The position numbers were made by a program, and so were the translations under genes. This document shows, piece after piece, positions 1 to 12,600 of a stretch of DNA of 32,781 bases. Source of the DNA: Ettlia oleoabundans (Eukaryota > Chlorophyta > Chlorophyceae > Chlamydomonadales); contig JAAMXP010001233.1 in assembly GCA_019693395.1 (NCBI GenBank), positions 1 through 32,781 of the forward strand, written 5' to 3'. How positions within the stretch are numbered: position 1 is the stretch's first letter; each line of letters begins with the position of its first letter. A model generated the notes under the pieces. The model was not told where the DNA came from. It did no database searches and was given only the letters and a program-made list of their open reading frames with translations.

Positions 1-111
1 TGGGACATGACGACCCATCATGCGTGGCACCCCATGCGCCACCGGGAGGCCTACCTGCCCTTTGCAGGTAGGGCATCATGGCATGCATTTGCTGCAGGCT
101 ATGCTTTATGA
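1..111 (+). CDS. Possible C-terminal coding end of an upstream gene (partial)
   Basis: Frame 1 is open from the window edge to TGA at 109-111, giving 36 residues rich in His, Trp, Arg and Ala (WDMTTHHAWHPMRHREAYLP at the left end). The composition looks more like protein than like the neighbouring AT-richer DNA, and a TGTAA follows on the same strand at 395-399. There are also splice-like sites inside it (TTTGCAG at 61-67, GCAG/GTAGGG at 64-72), so some of it may be intron. I do not recognise the protein. The gene would be convergent with the SAMHD1 gene. Confidence 0.25.
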   Translation, partial: WDMTTHHAWHPMRHREAYLPFAGRASWHAFAAGYAL

Positions 112-394
112 ATCAGTCATAGATTGCAAGCGGTTTCAGCAAAATAAGCAGGTTTGATCGTATCAAGGTAATGCTAGCGTCGCAGGACAAAAAGCAGGAG
201 GTACTTACTGCTGGGATGGGGAGCAATAACCCAGGTGTCCAAGCATGGATACAAATGATAGCTGTGAAAAGATTCTCAGGCTCGGTAGTCATAGGAGGCA
301 AAATGAGGGGTGTGCAATGCAGGCAGGAAAACACGAAGCTTTGAACTGCAGCAAGCTAGCACTGGTCATGCCCAGCATACCATCAGCCATTCCA

Positions 395-399
395 TTGTA
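395..399 (+). terminator. Candidate TGTAA polyadenylation signal
   Basis: TGTAA on the + strand, the usual chlorophyte poly(A) signal. It lies two bases beyond the stop codon of the convergent SAMHD1 gene, so the two 3' UTRs would overlap. It matters only if the coding tail at 1-111 is real. Confidence 0.2.
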
Positions 400-400
400 A

Positions 401-3400
401 TCAAGGTCTCAATACGCAAGAAACACTACCACATTTGCTGGCTGACCAGCTGCCCAGTCGTTCAGCCACTTGCCGCTGCTGTTTGTTCTTCATCAAATTG
501 CTCGGGGATGTTTCATCCTCGCTGCCACCACGTGTGAAGATGTCTCGACCACGCTTGCTGCCAACTGGCCCTCCCAGCACTGCCGCAGTTGCTGCTGCGC
601 CTGCCGCATGCATCGCCGCCGGGGGTGGCAGCCGGGGCGGCTTGCTGGGCGTGCTGGTGACGACTTTGAACCCGAACCGCTTCTGGATCCTGCAAGGTGG
701 AGAAGGGTGCAAGCAGCCGTAACAGCAGCCAATAAAGACCAACTCAATGTAGTTGAACTGCTTTCTTGTGTGCATTCTTCCTTCCACTCCAATCCTGCAA
801 TATTTGGCATGGCTTGACTCGACCTGGCCAGCTGCATGGACAAGGGCTGACGTCGGAGCAGCGCTTTTTGGGCTAATCGCTAGGCCAGCAGAAACAGCCC
901 CACCCACCAGCTCTCAAAGGCTTCGTGTACCGCCTGAACGTACTGCGGCGAGGCGTTGCGGGAGTAGACGCGCAGGCTCTTCTCCTGCAGAGCGCGGTAG
1001 GGGGCAGCTCACTTGTGAAGGAACAGCTGGCAGGAAAGGTGTAGTGACATTGTTAGGCCAGCTCACTGGGTGCAATAGTTCCAATGGCGCTGCGACCGCT
1101 TTCGGCTGTGCTGTAAAGATGGTGGGAGCAAGCCCCTCTGCACTTGGTCACTGACGGCCATAACACAGACATACGCTCCTCCACCCATCCCGCACCTGGT
1201 GGCTGGCCACTGTCATGCTTGAGATTTGGTCTGGGCGTAGCTTGCGCTTGTCTGTGGCCTCCAGGTTGTCAAAAAAGTGAACTGCATCTAGTGGGTTTTT
1301 GTCCCGTGCGCTGTAGTCTATCTTGTTCTCCTGCAGCACTTAGTGTGGTGGCGATTCCCAGGGTGTGATGTGACGGGCCAAAAACGATGATGAGCTGTCG
1401 GCATTATTCTTGCCCTGGGGCTCCCAGGGTCGCAAAAGCAACTGCCAGTAATGCAGCATGGGGGACAGGTTCGCTCACCACTTCACCCACAACCTTTACT
1501 TGTCGCACTCTATCAAACCAAAACCCTGCCGGCTGCCTTTGCCCAGCTGACAAACCTGCTGCCCTGCCACCAGCAAACTTTTACGCACCTGCACTATGAC
1601 ATCCTCAGCTCGCAGCTTCACATAGTTTCCCCTGTAGCTGTTGACTATGTCTTGCGCCTTGGGCGCCTGCCACTGATCCCGCTCCAGATACTCCTGGAGA
1701 TGAGAAAGGTGGGGCAGAGTCTTTGGGGTATGGATGGGAAGGATGATGGTTGGGCAAGCAGTGATCAGCAAAGCATGCAATCGCAGGTTGGCAGCTCCAG
1801 CAGACAAGCAGGAGGGAAGGCGGTTTAACCGCATTTAAACCACTTTCTGCTGCGCGAGTCAGGGCACAACTAGAGCCACATAGCTCCCCGTATACAACGG
1901 GCTTGCAGATTGGGATTAACAGGTAGGTGGCCCACCAGAGCCTAACATTTCGTAACCCTCACCTGTGGCACCAGAGCATCAGTCACGTACTTGTAGAGCT
2001 CCCGCCGCCTCAACCGCGCAATGATGGCCTGCGCCGAGTGTATCGCCGCTTCGTCCTCTGGCTCGATTGAGAGCATGCCCCGGAACAGCTCAAAGTTCTC
2101 AACTATCTGCATGAATGGATTGGATGATGCCGAAAGTGGGATGAGCTTCAGCGATGGACAGCAAGGGTGAGATGGAGAGTGGTCGGTTGAGAGTTGAGGA
2201 TGGAGAGTGGGGGATGGGAGTATAGAGTACAGAGCTGAGAGTTGAGAGCGAGGGATGGAGCCGGAGGTTGGGGGTGGAGAGACTGAGACATGGAGCACAG
2301 GGTGAAGGGTGGAGAGTGGAGATGGAAAATAATCGACTGGAGGGTGGAGACTGGAAAAAGGAGGGTGGAAGGTGGAGAGTGGAATGTGGCCGGGGTGCAG
2401 TCCACATGCATGGCAGTGGATGCACGCTTTCAAAGCATACTGCCAAAAGTCCCAGCATACATCTGCCGCCCAAGTCTCCGTGACCTGCCCCACAAGTGTG
2501 GTCATGTGACAAGGTTGCAAGTGGTTTGTAACCAGGGTGCCTCAATGCATGAAGCCATCCTGCCACTCACATCCAGCAGATTGTCGTCCAACAGCTGAAA
2601 CTCGGCTGGTTCATAGATCTTGTGCGATATTTTCAGCGCGGGATCCGCTTCCAGCAGTGCATCCACCACCATGAACTCAATGGCCTTGGCCTTCCTGCGG
2701 TACAGGGGCAATGTTTGCGCGATGCCAGGCAGTACAAGGGGGTTACAAGTGAGGACATTGACGATCAATACATGCAGTGTCAGCAAGTGTGATGCAAGAT
2801 TGCTTAACATAAAGCATAAATGATGCGTAAAACCGCCAAGCACGCAGGTGGGATGCGGCAAGCCAACGACCATAATTACAAAACCGGAGCCGCAGCTCTT
2901 TGCTTACTTGTGCGTGTAAACTTGTCGATGCATGGAGGCGCGTGCGTGGAACAGTTCATATAGGTTCATGTACTCTGCGGAGAAGGGGGAAGCAAGAGGG
3001 AACGAAACTGGGGATGAAGATTTCAGGAGATATTGAACGTAGCGCCATCATTGATTCCCCCGCATTGACAGAATCATCATCACAGAAGTGGGCAGATGCC
3101 ACCAGCTGCCTGGCATGCTGCAACTACAACGGCGATGAATATGGCAGACCTACGCACCAGTGTACTTGAAGCAAATTTCGTCGCCAATCACCTGCGGTAG
3201 CAGCAGTGAAGTGGTGCAGCTGGCGGATGGATGACTTGGCTTGACATAGGTCACGGCATTGGAAACAACCAAGAGTAATGGCGTTTCTCGGCGGAGAATA
3301 GCATCAGGGGAGCCATCACACAAGCAGGCAGGATGGCAGGCAGTTTTTCAGGGGCTCACCTTGCTAAACTGCATGAGCCGGTTAAAGTTGCAGCTGGTCT

Positions 3401-5583
3401 TAATGCCGCAGTACATGCTGTCCCGCATGAGATAGTCAAACTGCAGCACGACGCAAGGTCGGAAGGCATTAGTATGTGTGTGCAGCAGCATACATGCAAT
3501 TCCTGTGCCGCAAAAGGGAAGGAGGCGGCTAATAAAGCAGCACGTTGGGGCAATGCCAGCGGGGTCCTATGCCTGATTAACATCAAATGATTGACAAAAT
3601 GTCACATCATGATGTCATGACAGTCACACACACTGCCACATGCTGCATGCTGCCGCAGCAGTGACCACACCTTGTCCACATCGATGTTGTTGCGGCTGTT
3701 GGCCACAATCTCATAGAGCCATCTCTGACCGGCAGGCGGTGCCACACTGCCCTTGCCACCCAGGATCATGCTCTGCAGGAAGCACAACAGGACAGCATGC
3801 TGAGCGGGCCTGTGTCCTGCCAGTGTAAGGCACAACACTGATTGTATGCGTATGAGCTCTGTGTCAATCACAGAAGCCAGCCTTTGCCACCCTGCCTAAC
3901 TTGGCTCCTGCGCCTGTGAGTCGGCAGGACCTGACGGCCAGTTGCTAGCCACAGGCAACCTGCTCTGCGAACCAGGAGCGCTCTACCGGCATCACCCACC
4001 TGCACCCGCCTCACATCATGGCTGGACAGCGCGTCGATGTGGTTGACGTCGATGATGTGGTCCAGCATGGCTGTGCTCATCTGCTCATGCTCCCTGCAGC
4101 CACATTATCGGGCAATATACACACCACCCAAAAACAGGAACAGTATGCCAACGGAGGATTGCTACTCGATTCCTTCAAGCTCACACACATTCAACAGAGC
4201 TCACTTCTCAATAGAACATTTACAATAAAAGCAATACACTGGCTTGATGAGCCAAGCCTCACGCAGCAGCCCACCAGTCAGTGATGCCCTTGCGGCTGAG
4301 GAATTCCCTGTCGAATACATGAGAGAAGGGTCCATGGCCCAAGTCATGGCACAGCCCCGCAAGCTCCACCTGCAGCACAAGCGTGATGTGCGGGTGTAGG
4401 CAGGATGTTGGTGCTGTGGTCGTGGGAAGACTTGGCTAGGTGTGTTTTTAAGTTGACAGTGGGGCATCAGGGACAGCCAACGACGGCAGTATGGTGCAGA
4501 AGGCATGGCAACAGCAAAAAAGGCACCCAATGCCTGCCTGCTGTCTGCCTGCCCGCCCGCCCGCCCGCAAACCCCCCCTTTCTCACCAGCCGCAGGTCAC
4601 GCCGCTCTATATCTAGCTCTGCGTGCTGCATGTTCCACAGGTGGTAGCCAAACTTGTGCGCCAAGTGGGCGACGCCTAGGCTGTGCTCAAAGCGGTTGTG
4701 GCTGGCCTGCACAAGAGAGGTAGATGTGGTGGGTAATGTGAAGGCAGGAAAGGGGCGCGGAATGCGTCGGAATTGCAACAGAGAGCATGCGGGTTTCATT
4801 AATGTCCACCAATGTCCGCTACTGGGTAACCAGTGCTCCACGGCTGCTTGCTTAGATGCGTGGGTCAAGAGTTGGAAACGATTTAAACAGGCAGTCTGAA
4901 AATGACGAGAGGTGGGCGCGCATTTCAAGCGCCTGCTCTAAGCGATCGAGGTACCCGAGCCCAGGGAGCAAAGGCGGTCTGAGCTGCCATGATCGCACCC
5001 CTGGGAAGACCATGTAAGTCAGGCCTAATTGTTTCAAGCGCCGCAACCGCTGGAACTGGCGGGAGTCAAATATCAGGGTGCATATGGGGTCGAGGCGGAA
5101 CGCGTCATGCACAGGATCCTGCAAAGAATCAGAGGCGATCGAACCATGTGTTAATATGATCATGAGCAGGTGATCGAGCACGGATGGAGAGGGTGAGGGG
5201 CTTAGGGTTCAGGCGCTGTCACCTGTTGATGGTTCTCGTTTTGTTCTTTTCAGGAGAGGAAGAGATGCACCTCGAAGAGGAGAGGAGCGCGATTTGCACA
5301 GCAGGCGCGACAAGCTGCAGATACACTCAAACTGTTTTTTGCAAACCTGAAACAGCTTGCTTCTCTTGGTGAGGTGTCGCGTTGCAGCTGCCGTGGCTGC
5401 TGCTGCTTCACTGCTAGGGCCAGGCCCTGCAATGCCTGCTCCATTGCCGTTAGCGGCAATGGCGGCAGCCAAGCCACGGTAGTCGGTGGGAGGGGGAGGC
5501 AGGGACTCCTGGGTGCCATGCAGCGCTACCGGGTTGAAGGGCTCGTTTGCTACTTGCGAGAGCGGTATGCTTTCGTCATCCAT
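401..5583 (-). CDS. SAMHD1: SAMHD1/VENOSA4-type deoxynucleoside triphosphate triphosphohydrolase (HD domain)
   Basis: Hydrolyses dNTPs to deoxynucleosides and triphosphate, setting dNTP pools; plant VENOSA4 is the nearest named relative. Exons: 5583-5347, 5118-4999, 4706-4587, 4369-4275, 4093-4000, 3772-3671, 3440-3360, 3191-3158, 2974-2908, 2694-2571, 2106-1963, 1693-1589, 1330-1196, 984-908, 689-401. All 14 introns are GT-AG and phases agree, giving 607 aa (human 626). The HD metal ligands are visible: H127 in [13 protein letters not shown]167-D168 in [13 protein letters not shown], and D263 in the MRDSM segment. The allosteric/tetramer segment [10 protein letters not shown] (about 93-102) matches the human one. 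Residues 1-79 are Ala/Pro/Gly-rich and show no SAM domain; KRSK (73-76) could be a nuclear signal. The tail from about 513 is basic and low-complexity, with a TPSK motif at 525-528. The start is the first ATG giving an acidic N-terminus in frame with exon 2. Family assignment is firm; the last exon is less certain. Confidence 0.93.
2160..2395. repeat. Degenerate purine-rich minisatellite in a SAMHD1 intron
   Basis: About 235 bases dominated by variants of GGTGGAGAGTGG, GGATGGAGAG and GTTGAGAGT, all G/A-rich on the + strand and so C/T-rich in the SAMHD1 transcript. It sits in the intron between the exons at 2694-2571 and 2106-1963. Copies are imperfect and unit length drifts, suggesting an old expanded repeat. 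The long frames across it on both strands result from the repeat. Confidence 0.7.
4545..4574. repeat. CCTG/CCCG tetranucleotide microsatellite in a SAMHD1 intron
   Basis: A short array moving from CTGCCTG units to repeated CCCG units, then a C-run. It lies in the intron just downstream, in transcript order, of the exon at 4706-4587. No coding or splice role is visible. Confidence 0.6.
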
Positions 5584-6662
5584 GGGCACCAGGGAGCGCT
5601 GCAGCAGGCAATTTGAGTTGCGATGTGAGATGCCGCTGCAACCCCCGCCAAAGCGGAGCAAAATCCAGCCACGTAGCACAGCGAACAATGGCTTGTGCCG
5701 ACCAATCAAGCAGGGTCTCATTCATGAGACGCAGCATGGCAGGGCGCGAAACGGCGGGTGTCTGCAAGTTCTAGCTGTACTTGATCTTGCTTCAAACACA
5801 TGTTGCACATCTGTAGAAACGCGATGGCACAATCAGCGAGGGACTCATGCACAAGTGCACGTGGTTGTTCAGCGGTGTAGCTCTCCCTTCATGCCTGTGC
5901 GACTGCTCGTTTGAACGACGGGAAATCCCTCCCTTGAATAAACTGCCGGGACATGCATGTCAGCTTGGGAGGCACGCACCATATTGGGATCTCCGCCGCC
6001 TTGGCATAAGCCAACCGCTGTCCACCTCTGTTCACCGACATAACTTCGCGTGGCCGCAGCAGTGCGGTAGCGCCGCAGTCTTTGAGATAACGGCGCTGTT
6101 AGTGCTTGTCTCAAGAGGGAAAGTGACACAGTGCTGCTTTTTATGCCAGCAGGTATCTGCGGCAGCATTTATACGTTAGCTGAACATCAGCAGTTGACAT
6201 CAGCAAGTGAAGTTCCCACACAATTGCGACATCCGAGGCTGCCTTTGCTGCGGATGCTTTAATGCAGACATCTTGCATTTGGTTTAGCTGCAATGTGCCC
6301 TCGTTGTCATGCTTGGAGTCAGGTCGTATCGGCTCGGCAGAGCGGCAGCAAGTATCAGCTGGCAGAGAAAACCAGGCTGACCTGCTCCTGCTTCATACTG
6401 CACAGTGTCTGTATTTGAACACTGCATGGCTTCAAACTTTGCCCTATTGCCCTCCAGGTACTGTAGAAGCAGCAACCAAGCGGCTTGCTTATTCGCGCAG
6501 GGGTGGGGGCGGTGCGGCGGCATTGGCAGGTGCTGAGCTGGCCTTCTTGCTAATCTGTGACATATGCCCACCTGAGTAAACCAGGACCCGGATAATCACC
6601 TCCTTTCGGCAGCTGGGTCGCCCAGCTTGCGGCATATCTGCCGCCGAGGCACGCAACGGGCT
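5584..6662. other. Divergent intergenic region between the SAMHD1 and ACAD11-like genes
   Basis: About 1.1 kb separating two start codons that face away from each other; it should hold both promoters and 5' UTRs. I see no clear TATA box, and no open frame here resembles a protein I know. The first ATG of the ACAD11-like gene at 6663 is the right-hand limit, and an unseen upstream 5' exon cannot be excluded. Confidence 0.4.
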
Positions 6663-9600
6663 ATGGTGCTCGATACATCTACAGGGCTTGTGCCGCAAGC
6701 GGCCGGGCTCCAAATTGACGAGGTGCGAGATGCGAATCAGGCGGTGGTAGGCACGCCAAGACATGCCCGGGTGTCTGTTCTCGCCGCCTGCCGCTGCCGC
6801 TGTCCACCCGGCCGCCTAGCTGCCGCCTACCTGCAGGCTGCCTTGAGGCACTACCTGGCTGCAACAGTCAAGGATTTCCCGCCTGATATTGACCGGCTTG
6901 AGGTGTTCCAGTTCTCCCATGGCCAATCAAATCCCACCTATCTCGTGAAGGTAACCAGCTGGTGCCAGCAGGTCGGGTGCATGCCAACTCGAGCCGCCAA
7001 CACCCGCATTCCGCGTCTTGCTCCAGTTTGCTGCTGGTTCTTCACATGCGCGGTTCTTCACATGCGTGTTCTCCCTCGTTTGTAGAAGATCACGTAGCTT
7101 ATCTTGTGTTTCCAAGTGCAGGCTGGCAATGTCAGCTATGTTTTGCGGAAGAAGCCCCCAGGGCGGGTGCTGCCATCGGCCCATGCTGTAGAGCGGGAGT
7201 TTCAAGTGCTGTCAGCCTTGCAGGCCACGCCAGTCCCCGTGCCTGTTGTGGTGAGGCGCTTAGCTCTTTGAAAACCCAGCACCTGGCTGAGTGAATTCGT
7301 TTCAAGTGCGGTTCAAGTGCCGCATATTATTCCAGCAGCAACGCTCAGTATTACCACCTTGCAACCCCCAGTGATTCCCTCGCACCCTGTATTCATTCAA
7401 TCCAACCTGCTTATTCCCCCGCAGGTGTGCCTTTGTGAGGACTCCAGCGTGCTAGGCACCCCATTCTACATGATGCAGCATGTGCGTGGCCGCATTTTCA
7501 CAGACCCCTCTCTGCCCGGCGTGCCGCCACAGGAGCGTGCAGCAATTTACCAGGTGACTGAGTGGTCCCAACTGTTCTGCCAATCGCAAGCCAGTTATGA
7601 GGCTTGCCACCCTGTTCGCAACTGTTGTTTTTGCAGCATGGTTTTGCAGCTTGCTTGAAGGGCGCTGCTAGGCTCGTATTGAAGATGCGTGCCCTTTGCT
7701 GCAACTAGCTCCCGTATGCCCTTCGCATTCACGCACGTGTGCATGTGTGTGATGGTCATGACGACGACAGGCACACTGGACTAGCCTCTGTGTATCGACA
7801 GCCGGTCAGCACACCCACGCCTGTTGACCCGCTTGTCACCTACAGGCAATGGCGCGCACGCTAGCTGCGCTGCATAATGTGCGCCCGAATGAGGTGGGGC
7901 TTGGCAACTTTGGGAAGGCCAGCGGGTACAACCGCCGCCAGGTGTGGCGCTGGGGGCAGCAGTACGCGCAGAGCGTGGCGCAGGTGAGAGCCGACAGCTG
8001 TAAGGCCAATTGAGCTGGCCAGGCACATGCATCACACTCATTGTTTGTAAATGTCAGCAACCAAATCCCCCCCAGCTCGGTGTTCTTCTTGGCTGACAGC
8101 ATTGAAGTTTGTCTGATACAACAACGCCATGCGTGTGGTTGCAAGGTGCCGGGACTCTGACGCGCTGCTCTTGAGGCGCCGTAGTTTGCACATGTAGAAT
8201 AGCCTCGCCTGCATCCTGCAGGGTAAGGCGATGCCGGAGATGCAGCAGCTTCACTCCTGGCTAGAAGCACACATTCCGCCCACAGACAGCGACCCAGCAG
8301 GCACCCGCATCTCACACGGAGACTTCAGGTGGGTGTGCCTGCGCCTGTTTATTTGCTACTAGACAACTGCGGTCTGTGCATTGTTGCTTAGTAAAGGCAG
8401 CGTGGGCTGACAGGAGGGTGTTTAGGGAAGGATTAATGCTTACATATCAGAGGCGCAATGCAAAGCATTTTGCTGATACTGCACTATTGTAATGGGCCGC
8501 ACGTCTGCGCACCCCAACCCCACTAGCAGTGCATTCCTGGCTCCCCCCCTTATCATTCCAGGCTAGACAACCTGGTGTTCGACTGTCGAGACCCCTCCCG
8601 CGTGCTAGCTGTTCTGGATTGGGAGCTTTCCACCCTGGGAGACCCACTGGCTGACCTGGCCTACAGCTGCATGCCCTACCACCTGCCTGCGGTAATCACA
8701 ATGGCATCACTCTTGCAGCAGTTGCATGGTTTAACTGCTATTACGCTGCCTGTGTCCCTTGTTGTATTCAAAGCTTCATCTCGATCCACTTTGCTTGTCG
8801 TGTGATGCGTCTGTAGGACATCCCAACGCTTGTCAGCCTGCCACACCCACTGCCAGCTGGCATCCCTGACGAGCAGCAATACATCCGGGAGTATTGTACT
8901 GCTCGTGGCCTTCCCTACCCGCTCCAGGTAAGCCTGTTTGCATCGCTTTCTGTCATACCGCGTGGTGCGCCTAATTCTGTAATTGTATTGCAGAACTCCA
9001 AAAACCTAACCCTCAAAGTGCTAGTTCTGGGCTGCTATTGCTAACTATGGGTCTCATCTCCGCTGCAACTGCCCTCAGACCCAAGTTGTTGCTGGCATGT
9101 TACCAGGCCCACTCCTTGGTATGTCTTGTGATTCTTTCAGGCACCATGGCCCTTCTACATGGCGCTTTCTATCTTCCGATTGGCTGCCATCCTGGCAGGG
9201 GTGGGGGGCCGTGCTGCCCAGGGCAACGCGTCCTCTCGCATTGCTGCACAGGTGCCTTCCCTCGCCCGGCCTGCGAGAACAATACGCGGCTCCCTCATAG
9301 GTTGCTTGTTTTGTGTTGGACGCATTGCCTTGCCATTTGCCCTTCTCTATTTACTGTCGTTCTTCCATAAGCTTTTTGGACCATGTCACACTGCGTGCCC
9401 ACCCTGCTTTAAAACGGATACCTCGCCTATTTCTCCGTTATCGCAGGTGGGAGCTGACTCTGTTGTTCTCAGCCTTGCACAAAAGGGGCTGCAGATCGCT
9501 GGTGTGCTGCCTGGAACCGAGCAGGGCGCTCCACGCAGTGGGAACGGCAGCAGCAGGAGCATCCGCAGTGGTGGCACCGGCGATGGCGGTGGGGCCCATC

Positions 9601-12600
9601 TGATGGGCACACCTACTGAGCCGTATATCAACCCCAAGCATCCAGATGCCCAGCCGGACGACAGCCCCAACATCCTGGCAGGCAATGAACTGGAGGAATA
9701 CGCCAACCCAAGCCCTGCGTGGCGCCAGGCTGCTAGCAAAGCGGCAACAGCATTGGAAGAAGCTGATCAGCTGTTGCCGGCTAGAGCGCCTCCCACGAGC
9801 AGCGGGGGCGCTCGTGCTGCCCGCAGCAACTATAGCAGCGGCATCCAGCACCAGCAGCAGCAGCCTACAAGGAGTAGCCGCAGCAGCGGTTACAACGCCG
9901 GCAGTAGCACAGCCGGCAGCAGCAGCAGCAGCCATTTGATGGGCACGCCTGCCGAGCCATATGTCAACCCCAAGCACCCAAGTGCTCAGCCAGACGACAG
10001 CCCAAACATTATGGCAGGCAACGAACTCGAAGAATATGCCAACCCTAGCCCTGAATGGCGGCAGGCTGCCAGCAAAGCGGCATCGGCACTGGAAGAAGCT
10101 GACAAGGTGCTGCCTCCCACCACCATCAGCAGCAGTGGTAGCAGCGTGCACCGGCAGCCTACTGCTGGTCTTGTCAATAGTGGCAACGGCAGCGGGGTCC
10201 CCACCACGGCAGCCCAGGCAGCTGGAATGGCAGCTACTGGTTTGGGGCCATCGCCGAGGGTTCAGCCGCTGCTGCGCAAGCTGCACCGCTTTATGGAGGA
10301 ACACGTTTACACGGCAGGCAAGCAAGCTAATATCGTGCACACCGCCGATGCACCTGGATAAGCCCCTGCCTGCTGCTGATGCACTTGACTTGGATACCTG
10401 GGGTGCCGCGACGTCTTGGCCTGAGCTCCTTCATATTCCTGGACCTGCCCTACACTTCGCTTTCTAGGCTTCCCTCTCCCAGGTTTCCATATGGCTTCCC
10501 TTGGTTTATGAGACTTCACGTCTTCATCGCCCGCAAATGCCTGCAGAGGCGACCCTTAATGCACATGCCATGACTGACAAGCGGTGGACCATACACCCGC
10601 TGCAAGAGCGCCTCAAGGAGGAGGCAAAGCGGCAGGGGCTGTGGAACCTCTGGCTGCCGGCAGGTGGGCTGGCTGGCCGGCTGGAAGGCAGGCTGGATTC
10701 AATGCTATTGACTACACTGTTGCGATAGGCGCATTGGGGACGACGTGTGAAGTCTTGATGGTCGGCTTGCTGCTGCAAAACATGAGCAGTTGGTCCACAG
10801 CTAGTTATGCATCTACCAGCACAAAACACGCATCTCTGTATGAATCGTTTCTCGCCACCCTGCGATGTCCCCTGCAGATATGGCAGCAGCTTTGGAGCGG
10901 CTGATTTCGGAGGCCTGTAGCTCAGAAGACGAGAAGCGGTTGCTGTTGGGACCTGGCCTCACCAACCTAGGTACGGGGCTGGTAGGATTGCAAGCCATCA
11001 GTGTGATGGGGGAAACCAAAGAGATTGAAAGCGGGTCCCAGGTAGCGGGCTGGGGGCAAGCATGGGCATCAGCATCAGCTTGCCCAGCCCGAGACAGATG
11101 CTTATGCTTCCACTGCCTGTTTCCTACCTGCAACTGGCCCCGGCCCCATTCTTATGTCATTGCTCATGTCATTGTTTAACAGTAGTACTGTGCTTTTCTG
11201 CAGAGTATGCCCACTGCGCCGAGGTGATGGGGCGCAGCGTGTGGGCCCCCGAGTGCTTCAACTCCTCTGCACCAGATACTGGCAATATGGAGGTGAGGGA
11301 CAGTGATGATTTGGTGCTGGCCTGCTGGTCGGGTTGGTGGCTGCCTGGCTGCACGGGCTGGCTCATCCAGTCCCTGCATGCTAGTTGCATATAGAAAAAG
11401 GTGCCCTGGTGCCCCTGTTGACATATATGACGAGCTGATGTGATGATCTTTGGTGGCTTTGACGACTCCTCCTGCCACCCACAACATTTTGTCACCGTCT
11501 TTCCACAGGTGCTGGCAAGGTACGGCTCAAAGGAGCAGCAGCGCCGCTGGCTGCTGCCGCTGTTGCGAGGCGAAGTCCGCAGCTGTTTTGCCATGACCGA
11601 GCCAGCTGTGGCCTCATCTGATGCCACCAACATCACAGCCAGCATCAGTAGGGAGGGGGATGGCTACGTGCTCAATGGCAGGCAAGCATGCAGCGTCTTG
11701 TGGTCATGTTGGCATGACAACTGCTTGCAGGCGGTCATCAACGCGCTGCGGTGTTTTGTTGCTCAATCAGTCCAGTGCACAACACTGTCGGCACGCTCTT
11801 GCATGATTTGACTTGCCCTCCTTTCTTTGGCTTCCTCTCCTTTCTCTCGTGCTATCCCGTCGTACGCCCTATCCAGCATGGTATTGCGCATAGTGCAGGA
11901 AGTGGTGGGCCTCTGGCGCCTGCGACCCACGCTGCAAGGTGGCCATCTTTATGGGCAAGACAGATCCCCAGGCAAGACTTTAGGGAGGGTCTGCACAGCA
12001 AAAGTTGCTAAAGCTGACATGAGGCTGAATGAGAGGTTTACACCTCACAATGCTTAGGCCCTGGGCATCCGCCTGCTACATTGGAGCGGCTTGGAGAAAA
12101 TGGCTCTGAAATGTTTCCTTGTGATGCCTCTGTTGCTAGTCCCTGCTGTTGCAGGCTACATGCGCAGCACCCAACATTCATTCTGGCGTGGTTGCCTTAT
12201 AGTTACGCGACAGCCTGCCTCCCGATTGCAGGCACCCACACACAAGCAGCAGTCGATGGTATTGGTGCCAATTGATGCTCCTGGGGTCAAAGTTGTCAGG
12301 TCAGTCCGTTTTCATGGTTTCATTGCATAGATGAAAGCACAACGCAGTCTTGCCGACCAGAGTCTTGTTTGTGTCAAGCCTGCACTGCCGCTGTGGCTGC
12401 CTCCAGCTGTGCCCGCCCTGCCACTACTACTCCCGACTGAGGAATGCTTGCATGGGTCCGGCTGGCTGCTGCCAATGCTTGCTGCTGCCGCGCGAAGCTG
12501 CAGGCCTCTGCCGGTGTTTGGTTTTGATGATGCGCCCCACGGCCACGCTGAGGTGGTGTTTGAGGGCGTGCGGGTCCCTGCTGGCAATATTATTCTGGGT

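Noticed and set aside
9438..10340. 300-codon open frame on the - strand under the ACAD11-like linker
   Set aside because: It lies opposite a low-complexity, GC-rich coding exon; antisense frames stay open there because of codon bias. Its composition (runs of Ala, Arg, Ser) resembles no protein family.
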